From an uncultured beta proteobacterium (GTDB lineage Bacteria > Pseudomonadota > Gammaproteobacteria > Burkholderiales > Burkholderiaceae_C), in assembly GCA_903859265.1 (NCBI GenBank), contig CAIOLZ010000187.1:1-11021 (forward strand): a DNA stretch of 11,021 nt, read 5' to 3'. Shown here piece after piece: positions 1 to 7,903 of this stretch. Made by a program: the position numbers and the translations under genes. The first letter of the stretch is position 1; every line of letters starts with the position of its first letter. The notes beneath the pieces were generated by a model. That model was not told the DNA's origin and made no database searches. It worked only from the letters and a program-made list of their open reading frames with translations.

Positions 1-1771
1 AAGCTCCCGCTACGAAGAGGAAAAACGGGTTGTATTCCACAAAGATGTGGGCCCACTGATCTCGATGGAAGAGATGAGTCGCTGTATCCATTGCACCCGC
101 TGCGTTCGCTTCGGGCAGGAAGTGGCCGGTGTGATGGAACTTGGAATGTCGCATCGCGGCGAGCACGCAGAAATCGAAACCTTTATTGGCGATTCGGTGG
201 ATTCAGAACTCTCGGGCAACATGATTGATATCTGCCCGGTGGGTGCTTTGACCAGCAAGCCGTTTCGCTACAGTGCGCGCACCTGGGAGTTGTCGCGGCG
301 CAAATCGATAAGCCCGCATGATTCCACGGGTGCCAATCTGATTGTTCAGGTCAAGAACAACAGGGTCATGCGTGTCGTGCCTTTGGAAAACGACGCTGTC
401 AATGAATGCTGGATTGCGGACCGTGACCGTTTTTCCTATGAAGCGCTGAGCAGCGATGAGCGACTGACAACGCCCATGCTCAAGCAGGGTGGCGAGTGGA
501 AGTCTGTTGACTGGCAAACTGCGCTGGAATATGTCGCCAACGGTTTGCGGCAAATCAAAGCCAATCATGGAGCCGTTTCTATCGGTGCTCTGGTAAGCCC
601 CCACAGCACGCTGGAAGAAGCTTTTCTGACTGCCGCGCTGGTGCGCGGTTTGGGAAGCGAGAACATCGACTATCGGCTGCGCAACGCGGAGTTCCCGGCC
701 GCAGAGGGTGTGCGCCATCTGGGTACCTCGGTTGCGTCGTTATCGCGACTGCAGCGTGTGCTCGTGGTTGGGTCCAATTTGCGCAAGGATCACCCCCTGT
801 TTGCACAGCGTATCCGGCAGGCTGCCAAATTGGGTTGTGCCGTGAATGCTGTGGTCGATGCTGAGCCGCAATGGGCTATGCCGGTAAGCAATGCACTGAT
901 TGCCCCATCGGGTGAATGGGCCCAGGCACTTGCAGATGTGGCATATGCGCTTGCTTGCGAAAAGGGCGTTGCTCCGATTGCGAACGGCACGGCGTCGGCG
1001 ACGGCGATGGCGATTGCCAAGTCTTTGCTCGGTGGCGAGCGCAAGGCCATCCTTTTGGGTAATGCAGCAGCCCACCATGGACGAGCGTCAACCTTGCTTG
1101 CGATTGCCAACTGGATTGCTGCCCAAACCGGTGCATCAGTGGGTTACCTCACCGAGGCTGCAAATACGGTGGGCGTGCAACTGGCAGGCGCGTTGCCTGG
1201 TACCACAGGCTTGAACGCCGAACAGATGCTCAATGGTGCTCTCAAAGCCGTCCTGCTTTTGAATACGGAACCGGTGTTGGACAGTGCTGTCGGCGCTGCC
1301 GCAGTGCAAGGCCTTTCGAAGGCGGAAATGGTTGTAACGCTGAGTCCCTTCAAGACCAACATGGCCTTTAGCGATGTACTGTTACCGATTGCGCCATTCA
1401 CAGAGACTCCCGGAACTTTTGTGAATGCAGAGGGTTTGCAGCAAAGTTTTTATGCCGTGGTGAAGCCGCTTGGTGAAACCCGGCCGGCCTGGAAAGTGCT
1501 GCGTGTTCTTGGGAACCTGTTGCAGCTCCCGGGTTTCGAGTTTGAGTCATCGCAGGATGTGCTGGCTGCTGTGCAGCAGCGACTGTCGGGTGGTGCTGCG
1601 TTGGACAACAGCACGCAGGCCCGGGTGGACTTGACCCCGCCCAGTGCGCAACCGGTATGTGCCGCAATTTACCAGCTTGACGGTCTGGTTCGCCGATCGA
1701 CTTCGCTGCAACTGACAGCAGATGCCCGCGGCGCGGGTCCGCGCGTTGCGGCGGTGGAGGCCACAGCATGA
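1..1771 (+). CDS. nuoG: NADH-quinone oxidoreductase subunit G, 3' part (5' end outside window)
   Basis: Large iron-sulfur subunit of the peripheral arm of complex I, which passes electrons from the NuoE/F module towards NuoI. The reading frame is open from base 2 and begins SSRYEEEKRVVFHKDVGPLI, typical sequence ahead of the N4 cluster, so the gene is cut by the window edge and a GTG at 47 is not its start. The four N4 cysteines are visible as CIHCTRC (codons at 83, 92, 101) and ICPVG (233). The N1b and N5 ligands would lie upstream of the window. A molybdopterin-oxidoreductase-like domain without a cofactor role fills most of the rest, followed by a short C-terminal segment (IYQLDGLVRRS) like that of mitochondrial-type subunits. 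The extra N7 cluster motif of the E. coli type is absent. The stop overlaps the nuoH start by ATGA. Identity is near certain. Confidence 0.97.
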   Translation, partial: SSRYEEEKRVVFHKDVGPLISMEEMSRCIHCTRCVRFGQEVAGVMELGMSHRGEHAEIETFIGDSVDSELSGNMIDICPVGALTSKPFRYSARTWELSRRKSISPHDSTGANLIVQVKNNRVMRVVPLENDAVNECWIADRDRFSYEALSSDERLTTPMLKQGGEWKSVDWQTALEYVANGLRQIKANHGAVSIGALVSPHSTLEEAFLTAALVRGLGSENIDYRLRNAEFPAAEGVRHLGTSVASLSRLQRVLVVGSNLRKDHPLFAQRIRQAAKLGCAVNAVVDAEPQWAMPVSNALIAPSGEWAQALADVAYALACEKGVAPIANGTASATAMAIAKSLLGGERKAILLGNAAAHHGRASTLLAIANWIAAQTGASVGYLTEAANTVGVQLAGALPGTTGLNAEQMLNGALKAVLLLNTEPVLDSAVGAAAVQGLSKAEMVVTLSPFKTNMAFSDVLLPIAPFTETPGTFVNAEGLQQSFYAVVKPLGETRPAWKVLRVLGNLLQLPGFEFESSQDVLAAVQQRLSGGAALDNSTQARVDLTPPSAQPVCAAIYQLDGLVRRSTSLQLTADARGAGPRVAAVEATA

Positions 1772-2844
1772 TCGACGCGCTGTACACCGCGGGTAGTGGT
1801 TTGATTGCCGATTACTGGTGGTCAGGTCTGGTGTGGCCTGTGGTTTGGACACTTTTGAAAATCGTGGCGGTGGTGCTGCCATTGATGGGGTGTGTCGCTT
1901 ACCTGACCTTATGGGAGCGCAAGTTTTTGGGCTGGATGCAAGTGCGTGTGGGTCCCAACCGTGTCGGGCCGACCGGTCTGCTGCAGCCGATCGCAGACGC
2001 TCTGAAGTTGCTGACCAAGGAAATTCTCATTCCTGCAGCGGCAAACAAGGAACTGTTTTTTATCGGGCCGATTTTGACCATCATGCCTGCCATGGCGGCC
2101 TGGGTCGTTGTACCGTTTGGTCCCGAAGTTGCTTTGTCCAACATGAACGCGGGACTGCTGTTCGTCATGGCGATCACGTCCATGGAGGTTTATGGGGTCG
2201 TGATTGCCGGATGGGCGTCGAACTCTAAATATGCATTTTTGGGTGCATTGCGTGCGTCGGCGCAAATGGTGAGCTATGAAATTTCCATGGGGTTCTGTCT
2301 GGTGATCGTTTTGATGGTCACGGGAAGCATGAACATGACGGAAATCGTTTTGGGCCAGGCCAAGGGGACTTTCGCGGCAATGGGACTTAATTTTCTGTCC
2401 TGGAACTGGTTGCCCCTGTTGCCCATTTTTGTGGTTTACATCATCTCCGGTCTTGCGGAAACCAACCGTCACCCGTTTGACGTGGTGGAGGGTGAAGCTG
2501 AAATCGTGGCGGGCCACATGGTCGAATACTCCGGCATGTCCTATGCCATGTTTTACCTGGCCGAATACGCCAATATGTGGCTGATTTCGATTTTGGCATC
2601 CGTAATGTTTCTGGGTGGCTGGGTTGCTCCCGTTGCTGCACTTGATTTCATCCCCGGATGGATATGGCTGGGCATCAAAACATTCTGCATTGTCAGCATA
2701 TTTATTTGGGTCAGGGCTACCTTCCCGCGCTTCCGTTACGACCAGATCATGCGTCTGGGTTGGAAGGTGTTTATCCCTGTGACATTGGTATGGCTGCTGG
2801 TGGTGGGCGCATGGATGCAAACCTCCTTCAATATCTGGAATTGA
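1768..2844 (+). CDS. nuoH: NADH-quinone oxidoreductase subunit H
   Basis: Membrane subunit at the junction of the two arms. With the NuoB/D interface it forms the quinone chamber and the start of the proton channel chain; the family has eight core membrane helices. The 358-residue product has several long hydrophobic segments and the diagnostic loop ETNRHPFDVVEGEAEIVAGH at residues 231-250, followed by VEYSGM. Conserved acidic residues E231, D238, E241, E243, E245 and E253 are visible. The early WERKFLGWMQVRVGPNRVGP motif, typical of the family, is also present. The start is ATG at 1768, overlapping the nuoG stop as ATGA. A good Shine-Dalgarno (TGGAGG, 1755-1760) lies inside the end of nuoG, which points to translational coupling. 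The length fits the family. Confidence 0.98.
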   Translation: MIDALYTAGSGLIADYWWSGLVWPVVWTLLKIVAVVLPLMGCVAYLTLWERKFLGWMQVRVGPNRVGPTGLLQPIADALKLLTKEILIPAAANKELFFIGPILTIMPAMAAWVVVPFGPEVALSNMNAGLLFVMAITSMEVYGVVIAGWASNSKYAFLGALRASAQMVSYEISMGFCLVIVLMVTGSMNMTEIVLGQAKGTFAAMGLNFLSWNWLPLLPIFVVYIISGLAETNRHPFDVVEGEAEIVAGHMVEYSGMSYAMFYLAEYANMWLISILASVMFLGGWVAPVAALDFIPGWIWLGIKTFCIVSIFIWVRATFPRFRYDQIMRLGWKVFIPVTLVWLLVVGAWMQTSFNIWN

Positions 2845-2849
2845 AGGAG
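2844..2849 (+). promoter_or_regulatory. Shine-Dalgarno of nuoI, sharing a base with the nuoH stop
   Basis: AAGGAG begins on the last base of the nuoH TGA stop and is followed by an A-rich 8-base spacer before ATG 2858. It is a strong match to the anti-Shine-Dalgarno and fixes the nuoI start. Ribosomes ending nuoH would finish right on it, favouring re-initiation. Confidence 0.8.
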
Positions 2850-2857
2850 CAAAAAAT

Positions 2858-3379
2858 ATGACTACAAATCGCGTGTCTGCAAGGCCGTCGGTGTTCTCCC
2901 TGAAGGACTTTTTCCTGAGTTTCATGCTGCTGGAACTCTTCAAGGGAATGGCGCTTACGGGCCGGTATCTGTTTCGCCGCAAGGTGACAGTTCAGTTCCC
3001 CGAAGAAAAGACTCCGCTTTCGCCACGCTTTCGGGGACTTCATGCCCTTAGGCGCTATGAAAACGGTGAGGAGCGCTGTATTGCCTGCAAATTGTGCGAG
3101 GCGGTGTGCCCGGCGATGGCAATCACCATTGAGTCCGATGTGCGCGAAGACGGTTCGCGCCGTACGACGCGTTATGACATTGACCTTACGAAATGCATTT
3201 TTTGTGGCTTTTGCGAAGAGAGTTGCCCCGTTGACTCCATCGTAGAAACACACATTCTGGAATACCACGGTGAAAAACGTGGTGACTTGTATTTCACCAA
3301 GGACATGCTTTTGGCAGTCGGCGACCGCTACGAAGGCGAGATTGCAGCAGCCAAACAAGCTGACGCCAAGTACCGCTGA
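2858..3379 (+). CDS. nuoI: NADH-quinone oxidoreductase subunit I (two [4Fe-4S] ferredoxin-like)
   Basis: TYKY-type subunit that carries clusters N6a and N6b and hands electrons on to NuoB close to the quinone site. The 173-residue product has two classic 8Fe ferredoxin motifs: C74-x2-C77-x2-C80-x3-C84-P and C113-x2-C116-x2-C119-x3-C123-P. The N-terminal stretch (SLKDFFLSFMLLELFKGMALTGRYLF) is the amphipathic segment by which the family docks on the membrane near NuoH. The start at 2858 is supported by AAGGAG eight bases upstream. The gene sits 13 bases after nuoH and 24 bases before nuoJ. All cluster ligands are intact and the length is normal for betaproteobacteria. Confidence 0.98.
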   Translation: MTTNRVSARPSVFSLKDFFLSFMLLELFKGMALTGRYLFRRKVTVQFPEEKTPLSPRFRGLHALRRYENGEERCIACKLCEAVCPAMAITIESDVREDGSRRTTRYDIDLTKCIFCGFCEESCPVDSIVETHILEYHGEKRGDLYFTKDMLLAVGDRYEGEIAAAKQADAKYR

Positions 3380-3403
3380 GCGACCGCAATTAAGAGCCCC
3401 ATC
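3380..3403 (+). promoter_or_regulatory. 24-base nuoI-nuoJ spacer with GAG-type Shine-Dalgarno
   Basis: The gap has the core AATTAAGAGCCCCA (3388-3401), in which AAGAG is a modest Shine-Dalgarno about 7 bases before ATG 3404. It matches the 24-base gap between nuoM and nuoN without any gap in the alignment. No hairpin or promoter is evident. Confidence 0.5.
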
Positions 3404-4066
3404 ATGAGTGTCACCACCGGTCTTTTTTATCTATTTTCTGCCGTCCTACTGGTCGCAGCGTTCAAGGTCATCACCGCCAAAAATCCTGTCCACGCGGCAT
3501 TGTTTTTGGTGTTGACATTTTTCCAGGCCGCGATGGTCTGGATGCTGCTGAGGGCCGAATTTTTATCCATCACGCTGGTGCTCGTTTATGTGGGCGCGGT
3601 GATGGTGCTGTTCCTGTTCGTCGTCATGATGATGGATGTCAACGTCGAGAACCTGCGGCACGGTTTTTGGCGGCACTTCCCATTCGCGGCGGTGGTTGGC
3701 GTCATCATCGCCCTGGAAATGGCCGCTGTTTTGATGGGCGGCTTCCGCGCCGCCCGACCGGTGGTACAGCAGGCCGCCGTGGATGCGTCGGCCCCCGTAT
3801 CGAACACGCGTGAACTTGGTAAGCTGATGTTTACCCATTATTTGTACCCATTGGAAGTGGCCGCGGCCATTTTGCTGGTTGCCATGATTGCCGCGATCGC
3901 GTTGACGCTGCGCGCACGCAAAGACAGCAAATATGTGAGTCCCGGCGATCAGGTACGCGTGAAATCCAAGGACCGCATGACGGTGTTGAAGATGGCCGCC
4001 ACGCAAGCCGCTGCTCCAATCGTGCCGGAACCTCAGCCTCCCATCGAATCCGGGGTTAACAAATGA
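3404..4066 (+). CDS. nuoJ: NADH-quinone oxidoreductase subunit J
   Basis: Small membrane-arm subunit (ND6 homologue) beside NuoK and NuoA; its third helix is involved in coupling quinone reduction to proton movement. The 220-residue product shows about five hydrophobic helices. It includes the family stretch KNPVHAALFLVLTFFQAA near residues 26-43 and the glycine-containing helix LVYVGAVMVLFLFVVMM. After the last helix, from about R170, there is a hydrophilic tail of about 50 residues, first Lys/Arg-rich, then Ala/Pro-rich, which makes the protein longer than E. coli NuoJ (about 184 residues). The start is ATG 3404 after AAGAG. The stop overlaps nuoK as ATGA, indicating coupled translation. 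Confidence 0.97.
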   Translation: MSVTTGLFYLFSAVLLVAAFKVITAKNPVHAALFLVLTFFQAAMVWMLLRAEFLSITLVLVYVGAVMVLFLFVVMMMDVNVENLRHGFWRHFPFAAVVGVIIALEMAAVLMGGFRAARPVVQQAAVDASAPVSNTRELGKLMFTHYLYPLEVAAAILLVAMIAAIALTLRARKDSKYVSPGDQVRVKSKDRMTVLKMAATQAAAPIVPEPQPPIESGVNK

Positions 4067-4371
4067 CTTTAACGCTAGGCCATTTTCTTTCATTGGGCGC
4101 GATGCTGTTTGCGCTCTCTGTTGTGGGCATATTTTTGAATCGCCGCAATCTGATTGTTTTGTTGATGGCCATCGAACTGATGCTGCTGGCGGTCAACACC
4201 AACTTCATCGCCTTCTCTTATTTTTTGAATGATCTGCAAGGGCAGGTATTTGTATTTTTCATATTGACCGTTGCGGCCGCCGAGTCAGCCATCGGGCTTG
4301 CGATTCTTGTTTTGATATTCCGGAACAAGTCCAGCATCAGCGTTGATGAACTCAACACCTTGCAGGGCTAA
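4063..4371 (+). CDS. nuoK: NADH-quinone oxidoreductase subunit K
   Basis: ND4L homologue, a three-helix membrane subunit in the proton path between NuoH/J and the antiporter-like NuoN. The 102-residue product has the two membrane glutamates known to be essential in the family: E38 in LMAIELML and E74 in AAAESAIGLA (E36 and E72 in E. coli numbering, from family knowledge). The length is typical. The start at ATG 4063 overlaps the nuoJ stop, and a weak GGGG element (4052-4055) lies upstream in the nuoJ tail. nuoL follows after four bases. Confidence 0.98.
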   Translation: MTLTLGHFLSLGAMLFALSVVGIFLNRRNLIVLLMAIELMLLAVNTNFIAFSYFLNDLQGQVFVFFILTVAAAESAIGLAILVLIFRNKSSISVDELNTLQG

Positions 4372-4375
4372 AAAA

Positions 4376-6415
4376 ATGTCACAGACTCTTTCTGTCTATA
4401 ACTTGATGGCGGTGCCGTTGGCGCCCCTGGCCGGTGCTTTGCTGGCGGGCGTGCTGGGAACCCACTTTGGCGGTAACTGGATCGGGCGTAAAGCCAGCCA
4501 TACGGTAACCATTCTGGGCGTTCTGATTGCTTTTTGCATTTCCGTCAGCACGCTGTCAAGCGTAGTCAATGACGGTGCCCACTTCAATGAAACCCTCTAC
4601 ACCTGGCTGTCGGTGGGTGGCTTGAAAATGGAAGTCGGTTTTCTGGTCGATGGGCTGACCGCCATGATGATGTGTGTCGTCACTTTTGTGTCACTCATGG
4701 TTCATCTCTACACCATCGGATACATGGAAGAAGACGCCGGCTACAACCGGTTCTTCGCTTACATATCGTTGTTTACCTTTGCCATGCTGATGCTGGTGAT
4801 GAGCAACAATTTGCTGCAACTTTTTTTTGGATGGGAAGCGGTTGGCTTGGTGTCGTATCTGCTGATCGGTTTCTGGTTCAACAAGCCCACTGCGATCTTT
4901 GCCAATATGAAGGCATTTCTGGTAAACAGGGTGGGTGACTTTGGCTTCATCCTGGGCATTGGATTGATTGTGGCCTTTGCCGGTACGCTGAATTACGCCG
5001 AAGTGTTTGCCAAGTCCCAGGACCTGCGCTTGCTGGTGTTTCCCGGTACCGACTGGATGCTGGTCACCGTGATTTGTATATGCCTGTTCATCGGAGCCAT
5101 GGGTAAGTCGGCGCAGTTTCCGCTGCATGTCTGGTTGCCCGATTCCATGGAAGGTCCAACCCCGATCTCGGCATTGATCCACGCAGCCACCATGGTGACA
5201 GCGGGAATATTCATGGTTGCACGCATGTCACCCCTGTTTGAGTTGAGCGACACCGCGCTCAACTTTGTCATGGTCATCGGATCGATCACCGCCCTTTTCA
5301 TGGGCTTCCTGGGCATCATCCAGAACGACATCAAGCGCGTGGTTGCATATTCAACCCTGTCCCAACTGGGTTACATGACGGTCGCATTGGGCGCGTCCGC
5401 GTATTCGGTCGCGGTTTTTCACCTGATGACCCATGCGTTTTTCAAGGCATTACTGTTCTTGGCGGCGGGGTCCGTGATCATGGGTGTGCACCACAACCAG
5501 GACATACGCTGGATGGGTGGTTTGCGCAAATACATGCCGATTACCTGGGTTACGGCGTTGATTGGATCCTTGGCTTTGATTGGCACGCCGTTTTTTGCCG
5601 GTTTTTATTCCAAGGACAGCATTATTGACGCCGTTTCGCAAAGTCAGTTGGCGGGCGCAGGATTTGCCCATTTCGCGGTGCTGGCAGGCGTCTTTGTGAC
5701 AGCGTTTTATTCCTTTCGCATGTACTTCCTGGTGTTTCACGGCAAGGAACGATTCGACCAAAATCCGGATGCCCACCATGATGATCACGGCCATGCCGAC
5801 GAGGCGCACGGCCATGGAGATCATCACCACGCCCATGTTCCGCATGAGTCGCCATGGGTAGTCTGGGTCCCGCTGGTTTTGCTGGCAATTCCCTCCGTGA
5901 TAGTTGGTTTCTTCACGATCGAGCCGATGTTGTTTGGCGGTTTCTTCAAGGGCGCGATTTTTATCGATGCCGAAAAACACGCTGCCATGAAAGTCCTTGC
6001 TGAAGACTTCCATGGGCCGGTCGAAATGGCGCTACACGCTTTTTCCTCGCTGCCTTTCTGGCTTGCCGTGTCCGGTGTTGCCACCGCCTACTACATGTAC
6101 ATGGTCAACCCCGCCTTGCCAGCCGCCATCAAACGGGCGGCCGCGCCAATCGACACCTTGCTGGAAAACAAGTACTACCTGGACTGGATCAACGAAAACA
6201 TCCTTGCGCGCGGTGCCCGCATGCTGGGATCGCTGCTCTGGAAAGTCGGCGACGAAACCATCATTGACGGCGCCATCGTGAATGGCGCATGGAAGCTTGT
6301 TGCCTGGATATCTGGTGGGGTGCGCAGGTTGCAGACTGGCTACCTGTACCACTATGCACTGGTGATGATTTTGGGCATTTTTGTGCTCATGACATATTTC
6401 GTCTGGCTCAAGTAG
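4376..6415 (+). CDS. nuoL: NADH-quinone oxidoreductase subunit L
   Basis: ND5 homologue, the distal antiporter-like proton-pumping subunit, with the long lateral helix at its C-terminus. The 679-residue product has the proton-channel residues E154 (in GWEAVGLVSYLLIGFW) and K244 (in GKSAQFPLHVWLPDSMEGPTP), plus K320 in QNDIKRVVAYSTLSQLGYM and the THAFFKALLFLAAGS motif. The C-terminal part (NKYYLDWI onward) matches the lateral-helix and final-anchor region. A hydrophilic loop at residues 467-490 holds 11 histidines in 24 positions. The start was set at ATG 4376, which gives MSQTLSVYNLM, with AGGG (4364-4367) eight bases upstream. TTG 4343 and ATG 4346 are in frame but would overlap nuoK and add about ten residues. 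Confidence 0.97.
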   Translation: MSQTLSVYNLMAVPLAPLAGALLAGVLGTHFGGNWIGRKASHTVTILGVLIAFCISVSTLSSVVNDGAHFNETLYTWLSVGGLKMEVGFLVDGLTAMMMCVVTFVSLMVHLYTIGYMEEDAGYNRFFAYISLFTFAMLMLVMSNNLLQLFFGWEAVGLVSYLLIGFWFNKPTAIFANMKAFLVNRVGDFGFILGIGLIVAFAGTLNYAEVFAKSQDLRLLVFPGTDWMLVTVICICLFIGAMGKSAQFPLHVWLPDSMEGPTPISALIHAATMVTAGIFMVARMSPLFELSDTALNFVMVIGSITALFMGFLGIIQNDIKRVVAYSTLSQLGYMTVALGASAYSVAVFHLMTHAFFKALLFLAAGSVIMGVHHNQDIRWMGGLRKYMPITWVTALIGSLALIGTPFFAGFYSKDSIIDAVSQSQLAGAGFAHFAVLAGVFVTAFYSFRMYFLVFHGKERFDQNPDAHHDDHGHADEAHGHGDHHHAHVPHESPWVVWVPLVLLAIPSVIVGFFTIEPMLFGGFFKGAIFIDAEKHAAMKVLAEDFHGPVEMALHAFSSLPFWLAVSGVATAYYMYMVNPALPAAIKRAAAPIDTLLENKYYLDWINENILARGARMLGSLLWKVGDETIIDGAIVNGAWKLVAWISGGVRRLQTGYLYHYALVMILGIFVLMTYFVWLK

Positions 6416-6418
6416 GAG
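6414..6418 (+). promoter_or_regulatory. Shine-Dalgarno of nuoM, overlapping the nuoL stop
   Basis: AGGAG starts on the second base of the nuoL TAG stop (6413-6415) and is followed by an A-rich 9-base spacer to ATG 6428. It supports the nuoM start and has the same arrangement as the nuoH-nuoI junction. Confidence 0.75.
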
Positions 6419-6427
6419 AAAAAGAAC

Positions 6428-7903
6428 ATGGGATTGTTGAGCCTTGCGATCTGGACGCCGATTGCGTTTGGAATTTTGTTGCTGGCCTTGGGGCGTGATG
6501 ACCAACATGCTGCCGTGCGTTGGGTGGCATTGATCGGCGCGGTCATCAGTTTTCTGTTGACCTTGCCTTTGTACGGCCAGTTCGACACGGCTTCAGCCGG
6601 AATGCAGTTTGTTGAAAAGGCGCTGTGGATCGGGCGTTTCAACGTCAACTACTACCTGGGCCTGGACGGCATTTCCTTCTGGTTTGTGCCCCTGACGGCG
6701 TTCATTACGGTGGTGGTGGTGATTGCCGCTTGGGAAGTGATCACCACGCGGGTCGCGCAATACATGGGCGCGTTCCTGATTTTGAGTGGCCTCATGATCG
6801 GTGTGTTCTGTGCGCTCGACGGCCTGTTGTTTTATGTGTTCTTCGAGGCAACGCTGATACCGATGTACCTCATCATCGGTATCTGGGGCGGACCCAACAA
6901 GATCTATGCGGCGTTCAAGTTTTTCCTGTACACGCTGATGGGCTCACTCTTGATGCTGATTGCGTTGATTTTTCTGTACAACAAATCCGGTGGTAGCTTT
7001 GATGTACTGGCCTGGCATGCGTTGCCCCTGGACGGAGCGACTCAGACGCTTCTGTTCTTTGCCTTCTTTGCGGCGTTTGCGGTCAAGGTCCCGATGTGGC
7101 CGGTTCATACCTGGCTGCCCGATGTGCACGTGGAGGCTCCCACCGGAGGTTCTGCAGTGCTCGCTGCCATCATGCTCAAGCTTGGCGCCTATGGATTTCT
7201 GCGGTTTTCCCTTCCGATTGCACCGGATGCGGCCCATGAGTGGGCAGGTTTCATGATCGCCTTGTCACTGATTGCCGTGGTGTATGTGGGACTCGTTGCC
7301 ATGGTGCAGCAGGATATGAAGAAGCTGGTCGCTTATTCTTCGGTTGCGCACATGGGCTTTGTAACTTTGGGGTTCTTCATTTTCAATGACCTCGGTGTGT
7401 CCGGTGGTCTGGTTCAAATGATCGCCCACGGTTTTGTGTCGGGTGCCATGTTCCTGTCGATCGGTGTTTTGTACGACCGTGTGCATTCCCGCGAGATTGC
7501 CAGTTACGGAGGCGTTGTTAACACCATGCCGAAATTCGCTGCTTTGGCGCTGTTGTTCGCGATGGCCAACTGCGGCCTGCCGGGAACTGCCGGTTTCGTT
7601 GGCGAATGGATGGTAATTCTGGGTGCCGTGAAATTCAATTTCTGGATCGGTTTTGCCGCTGCAAGCGCGCTGATTTTTGGTGCGGCATACACCCTGTGGA
7701 TGTTCAAGCGGGTTTACCTCGGTGCCATCGCCAACGACGATGTCAAGGGCCTGCTGGACATCAACGCCAGAGAGTTTTTCATGCTGCTGCTGTTGGCCGG
7801 CGCCGTGCTCTTCATGGGCATTTACCCCAAACCCTTTACTGCTGTGATGGACGCGTCGGTTGGGCAACTGCTCAAGCATGTCGCTGTGTCCAAATTGCAC
7901 TGA
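6428..7903 (+). CDS. nuoM: NADH-quinone oxidoreductase subunit M
   Basis: ND4 homologue, the middle antiporter-like proton pump of the membrane arm, with 14 helices in the family. The 491-residue product has the expected charged chain: E140 in FFEATLIPMYLIIGIWGG, K220 in AVKVPMWPVHTWLPDVHVEAPT, K251 in IMLKLGAYGFLR, and E393 in GFVGEWMVILGA in the distal channel. IAHGFVSGAMFLSIGVLYDR is the usual broken-helix region. The start is ATG 6428 with AGGAG upstream, and the gap to nuoL is 12 bases. The length is normal and no key residue is missing. Confidence 0.98.
   Translation: MGLLSLAIWTPIAFGILLLALGRDDQHAAVRWVALIGAVISFLLTLPLYGQFDTASAGMQFVEKALWIGRFNVNYYLGLDGISFWFVPLTAFITVVVVIAAWEVITTRVAQYMGAFLILSGLMIGVFCALDGLLFYVFFEATLIPMYLIIGIWGGPNKIYAAFKFFLYTLMGSLLMLIALIFLYNKSGGSFDVLAWHALPLDGATQTLLFFAFFAAFAVKVPMWPVHTWLPDVHVEAPTGGSAVLAAIMLKLGAYGFLRFSLPIAPDAAHEWAGFMIALSLIAVVYVGLVAMVQQDMKKLVAYSSVAHMGFVTLGFFIFNDLGVSGGLVQMIAHGFVSGAMFLSIGVLYDRVHSREIASYGGVVNTMPKFAALALLFAMANCGLPGTAGFVGEWMVILGAVKFNFWIGFAAASALIFGAAYTLWMFKRVYLGAIANDDVKGLLDINAREFFMLLLLAGAVLFMGIYPKPFTAVMDASVGQLLKHVAVSKLH

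Noticed and set aside
47..49. GTG at 47 as the start of nuoG
   Set aside because: The upstream codons from base 2 already encode conserved NuoG sequence (RYEEEKRVVFHKD), so the gene simply runs off the left edge.
1909..2982. 357-codon open frame on the - strand opposite nuoH and the start of nuoI
   Set aside because: It lies antisense to a fully conserved membrane-protein gene. Its His/Gln/Arg-rich, domainless translation is what the reverse strand of Leu/Met/Ala-rich coding sequence gives. No ribosome binding site or family motif is seen.
4343..4375. Upstream in-frame starts for nuoL (TTG 4343, ATG 4346)
   Set aside because: They would overlap nuoK and add a non-family leader. ATG 4376 gives a normal NuoL N-terminus and follows AGGG at suitable spacing.
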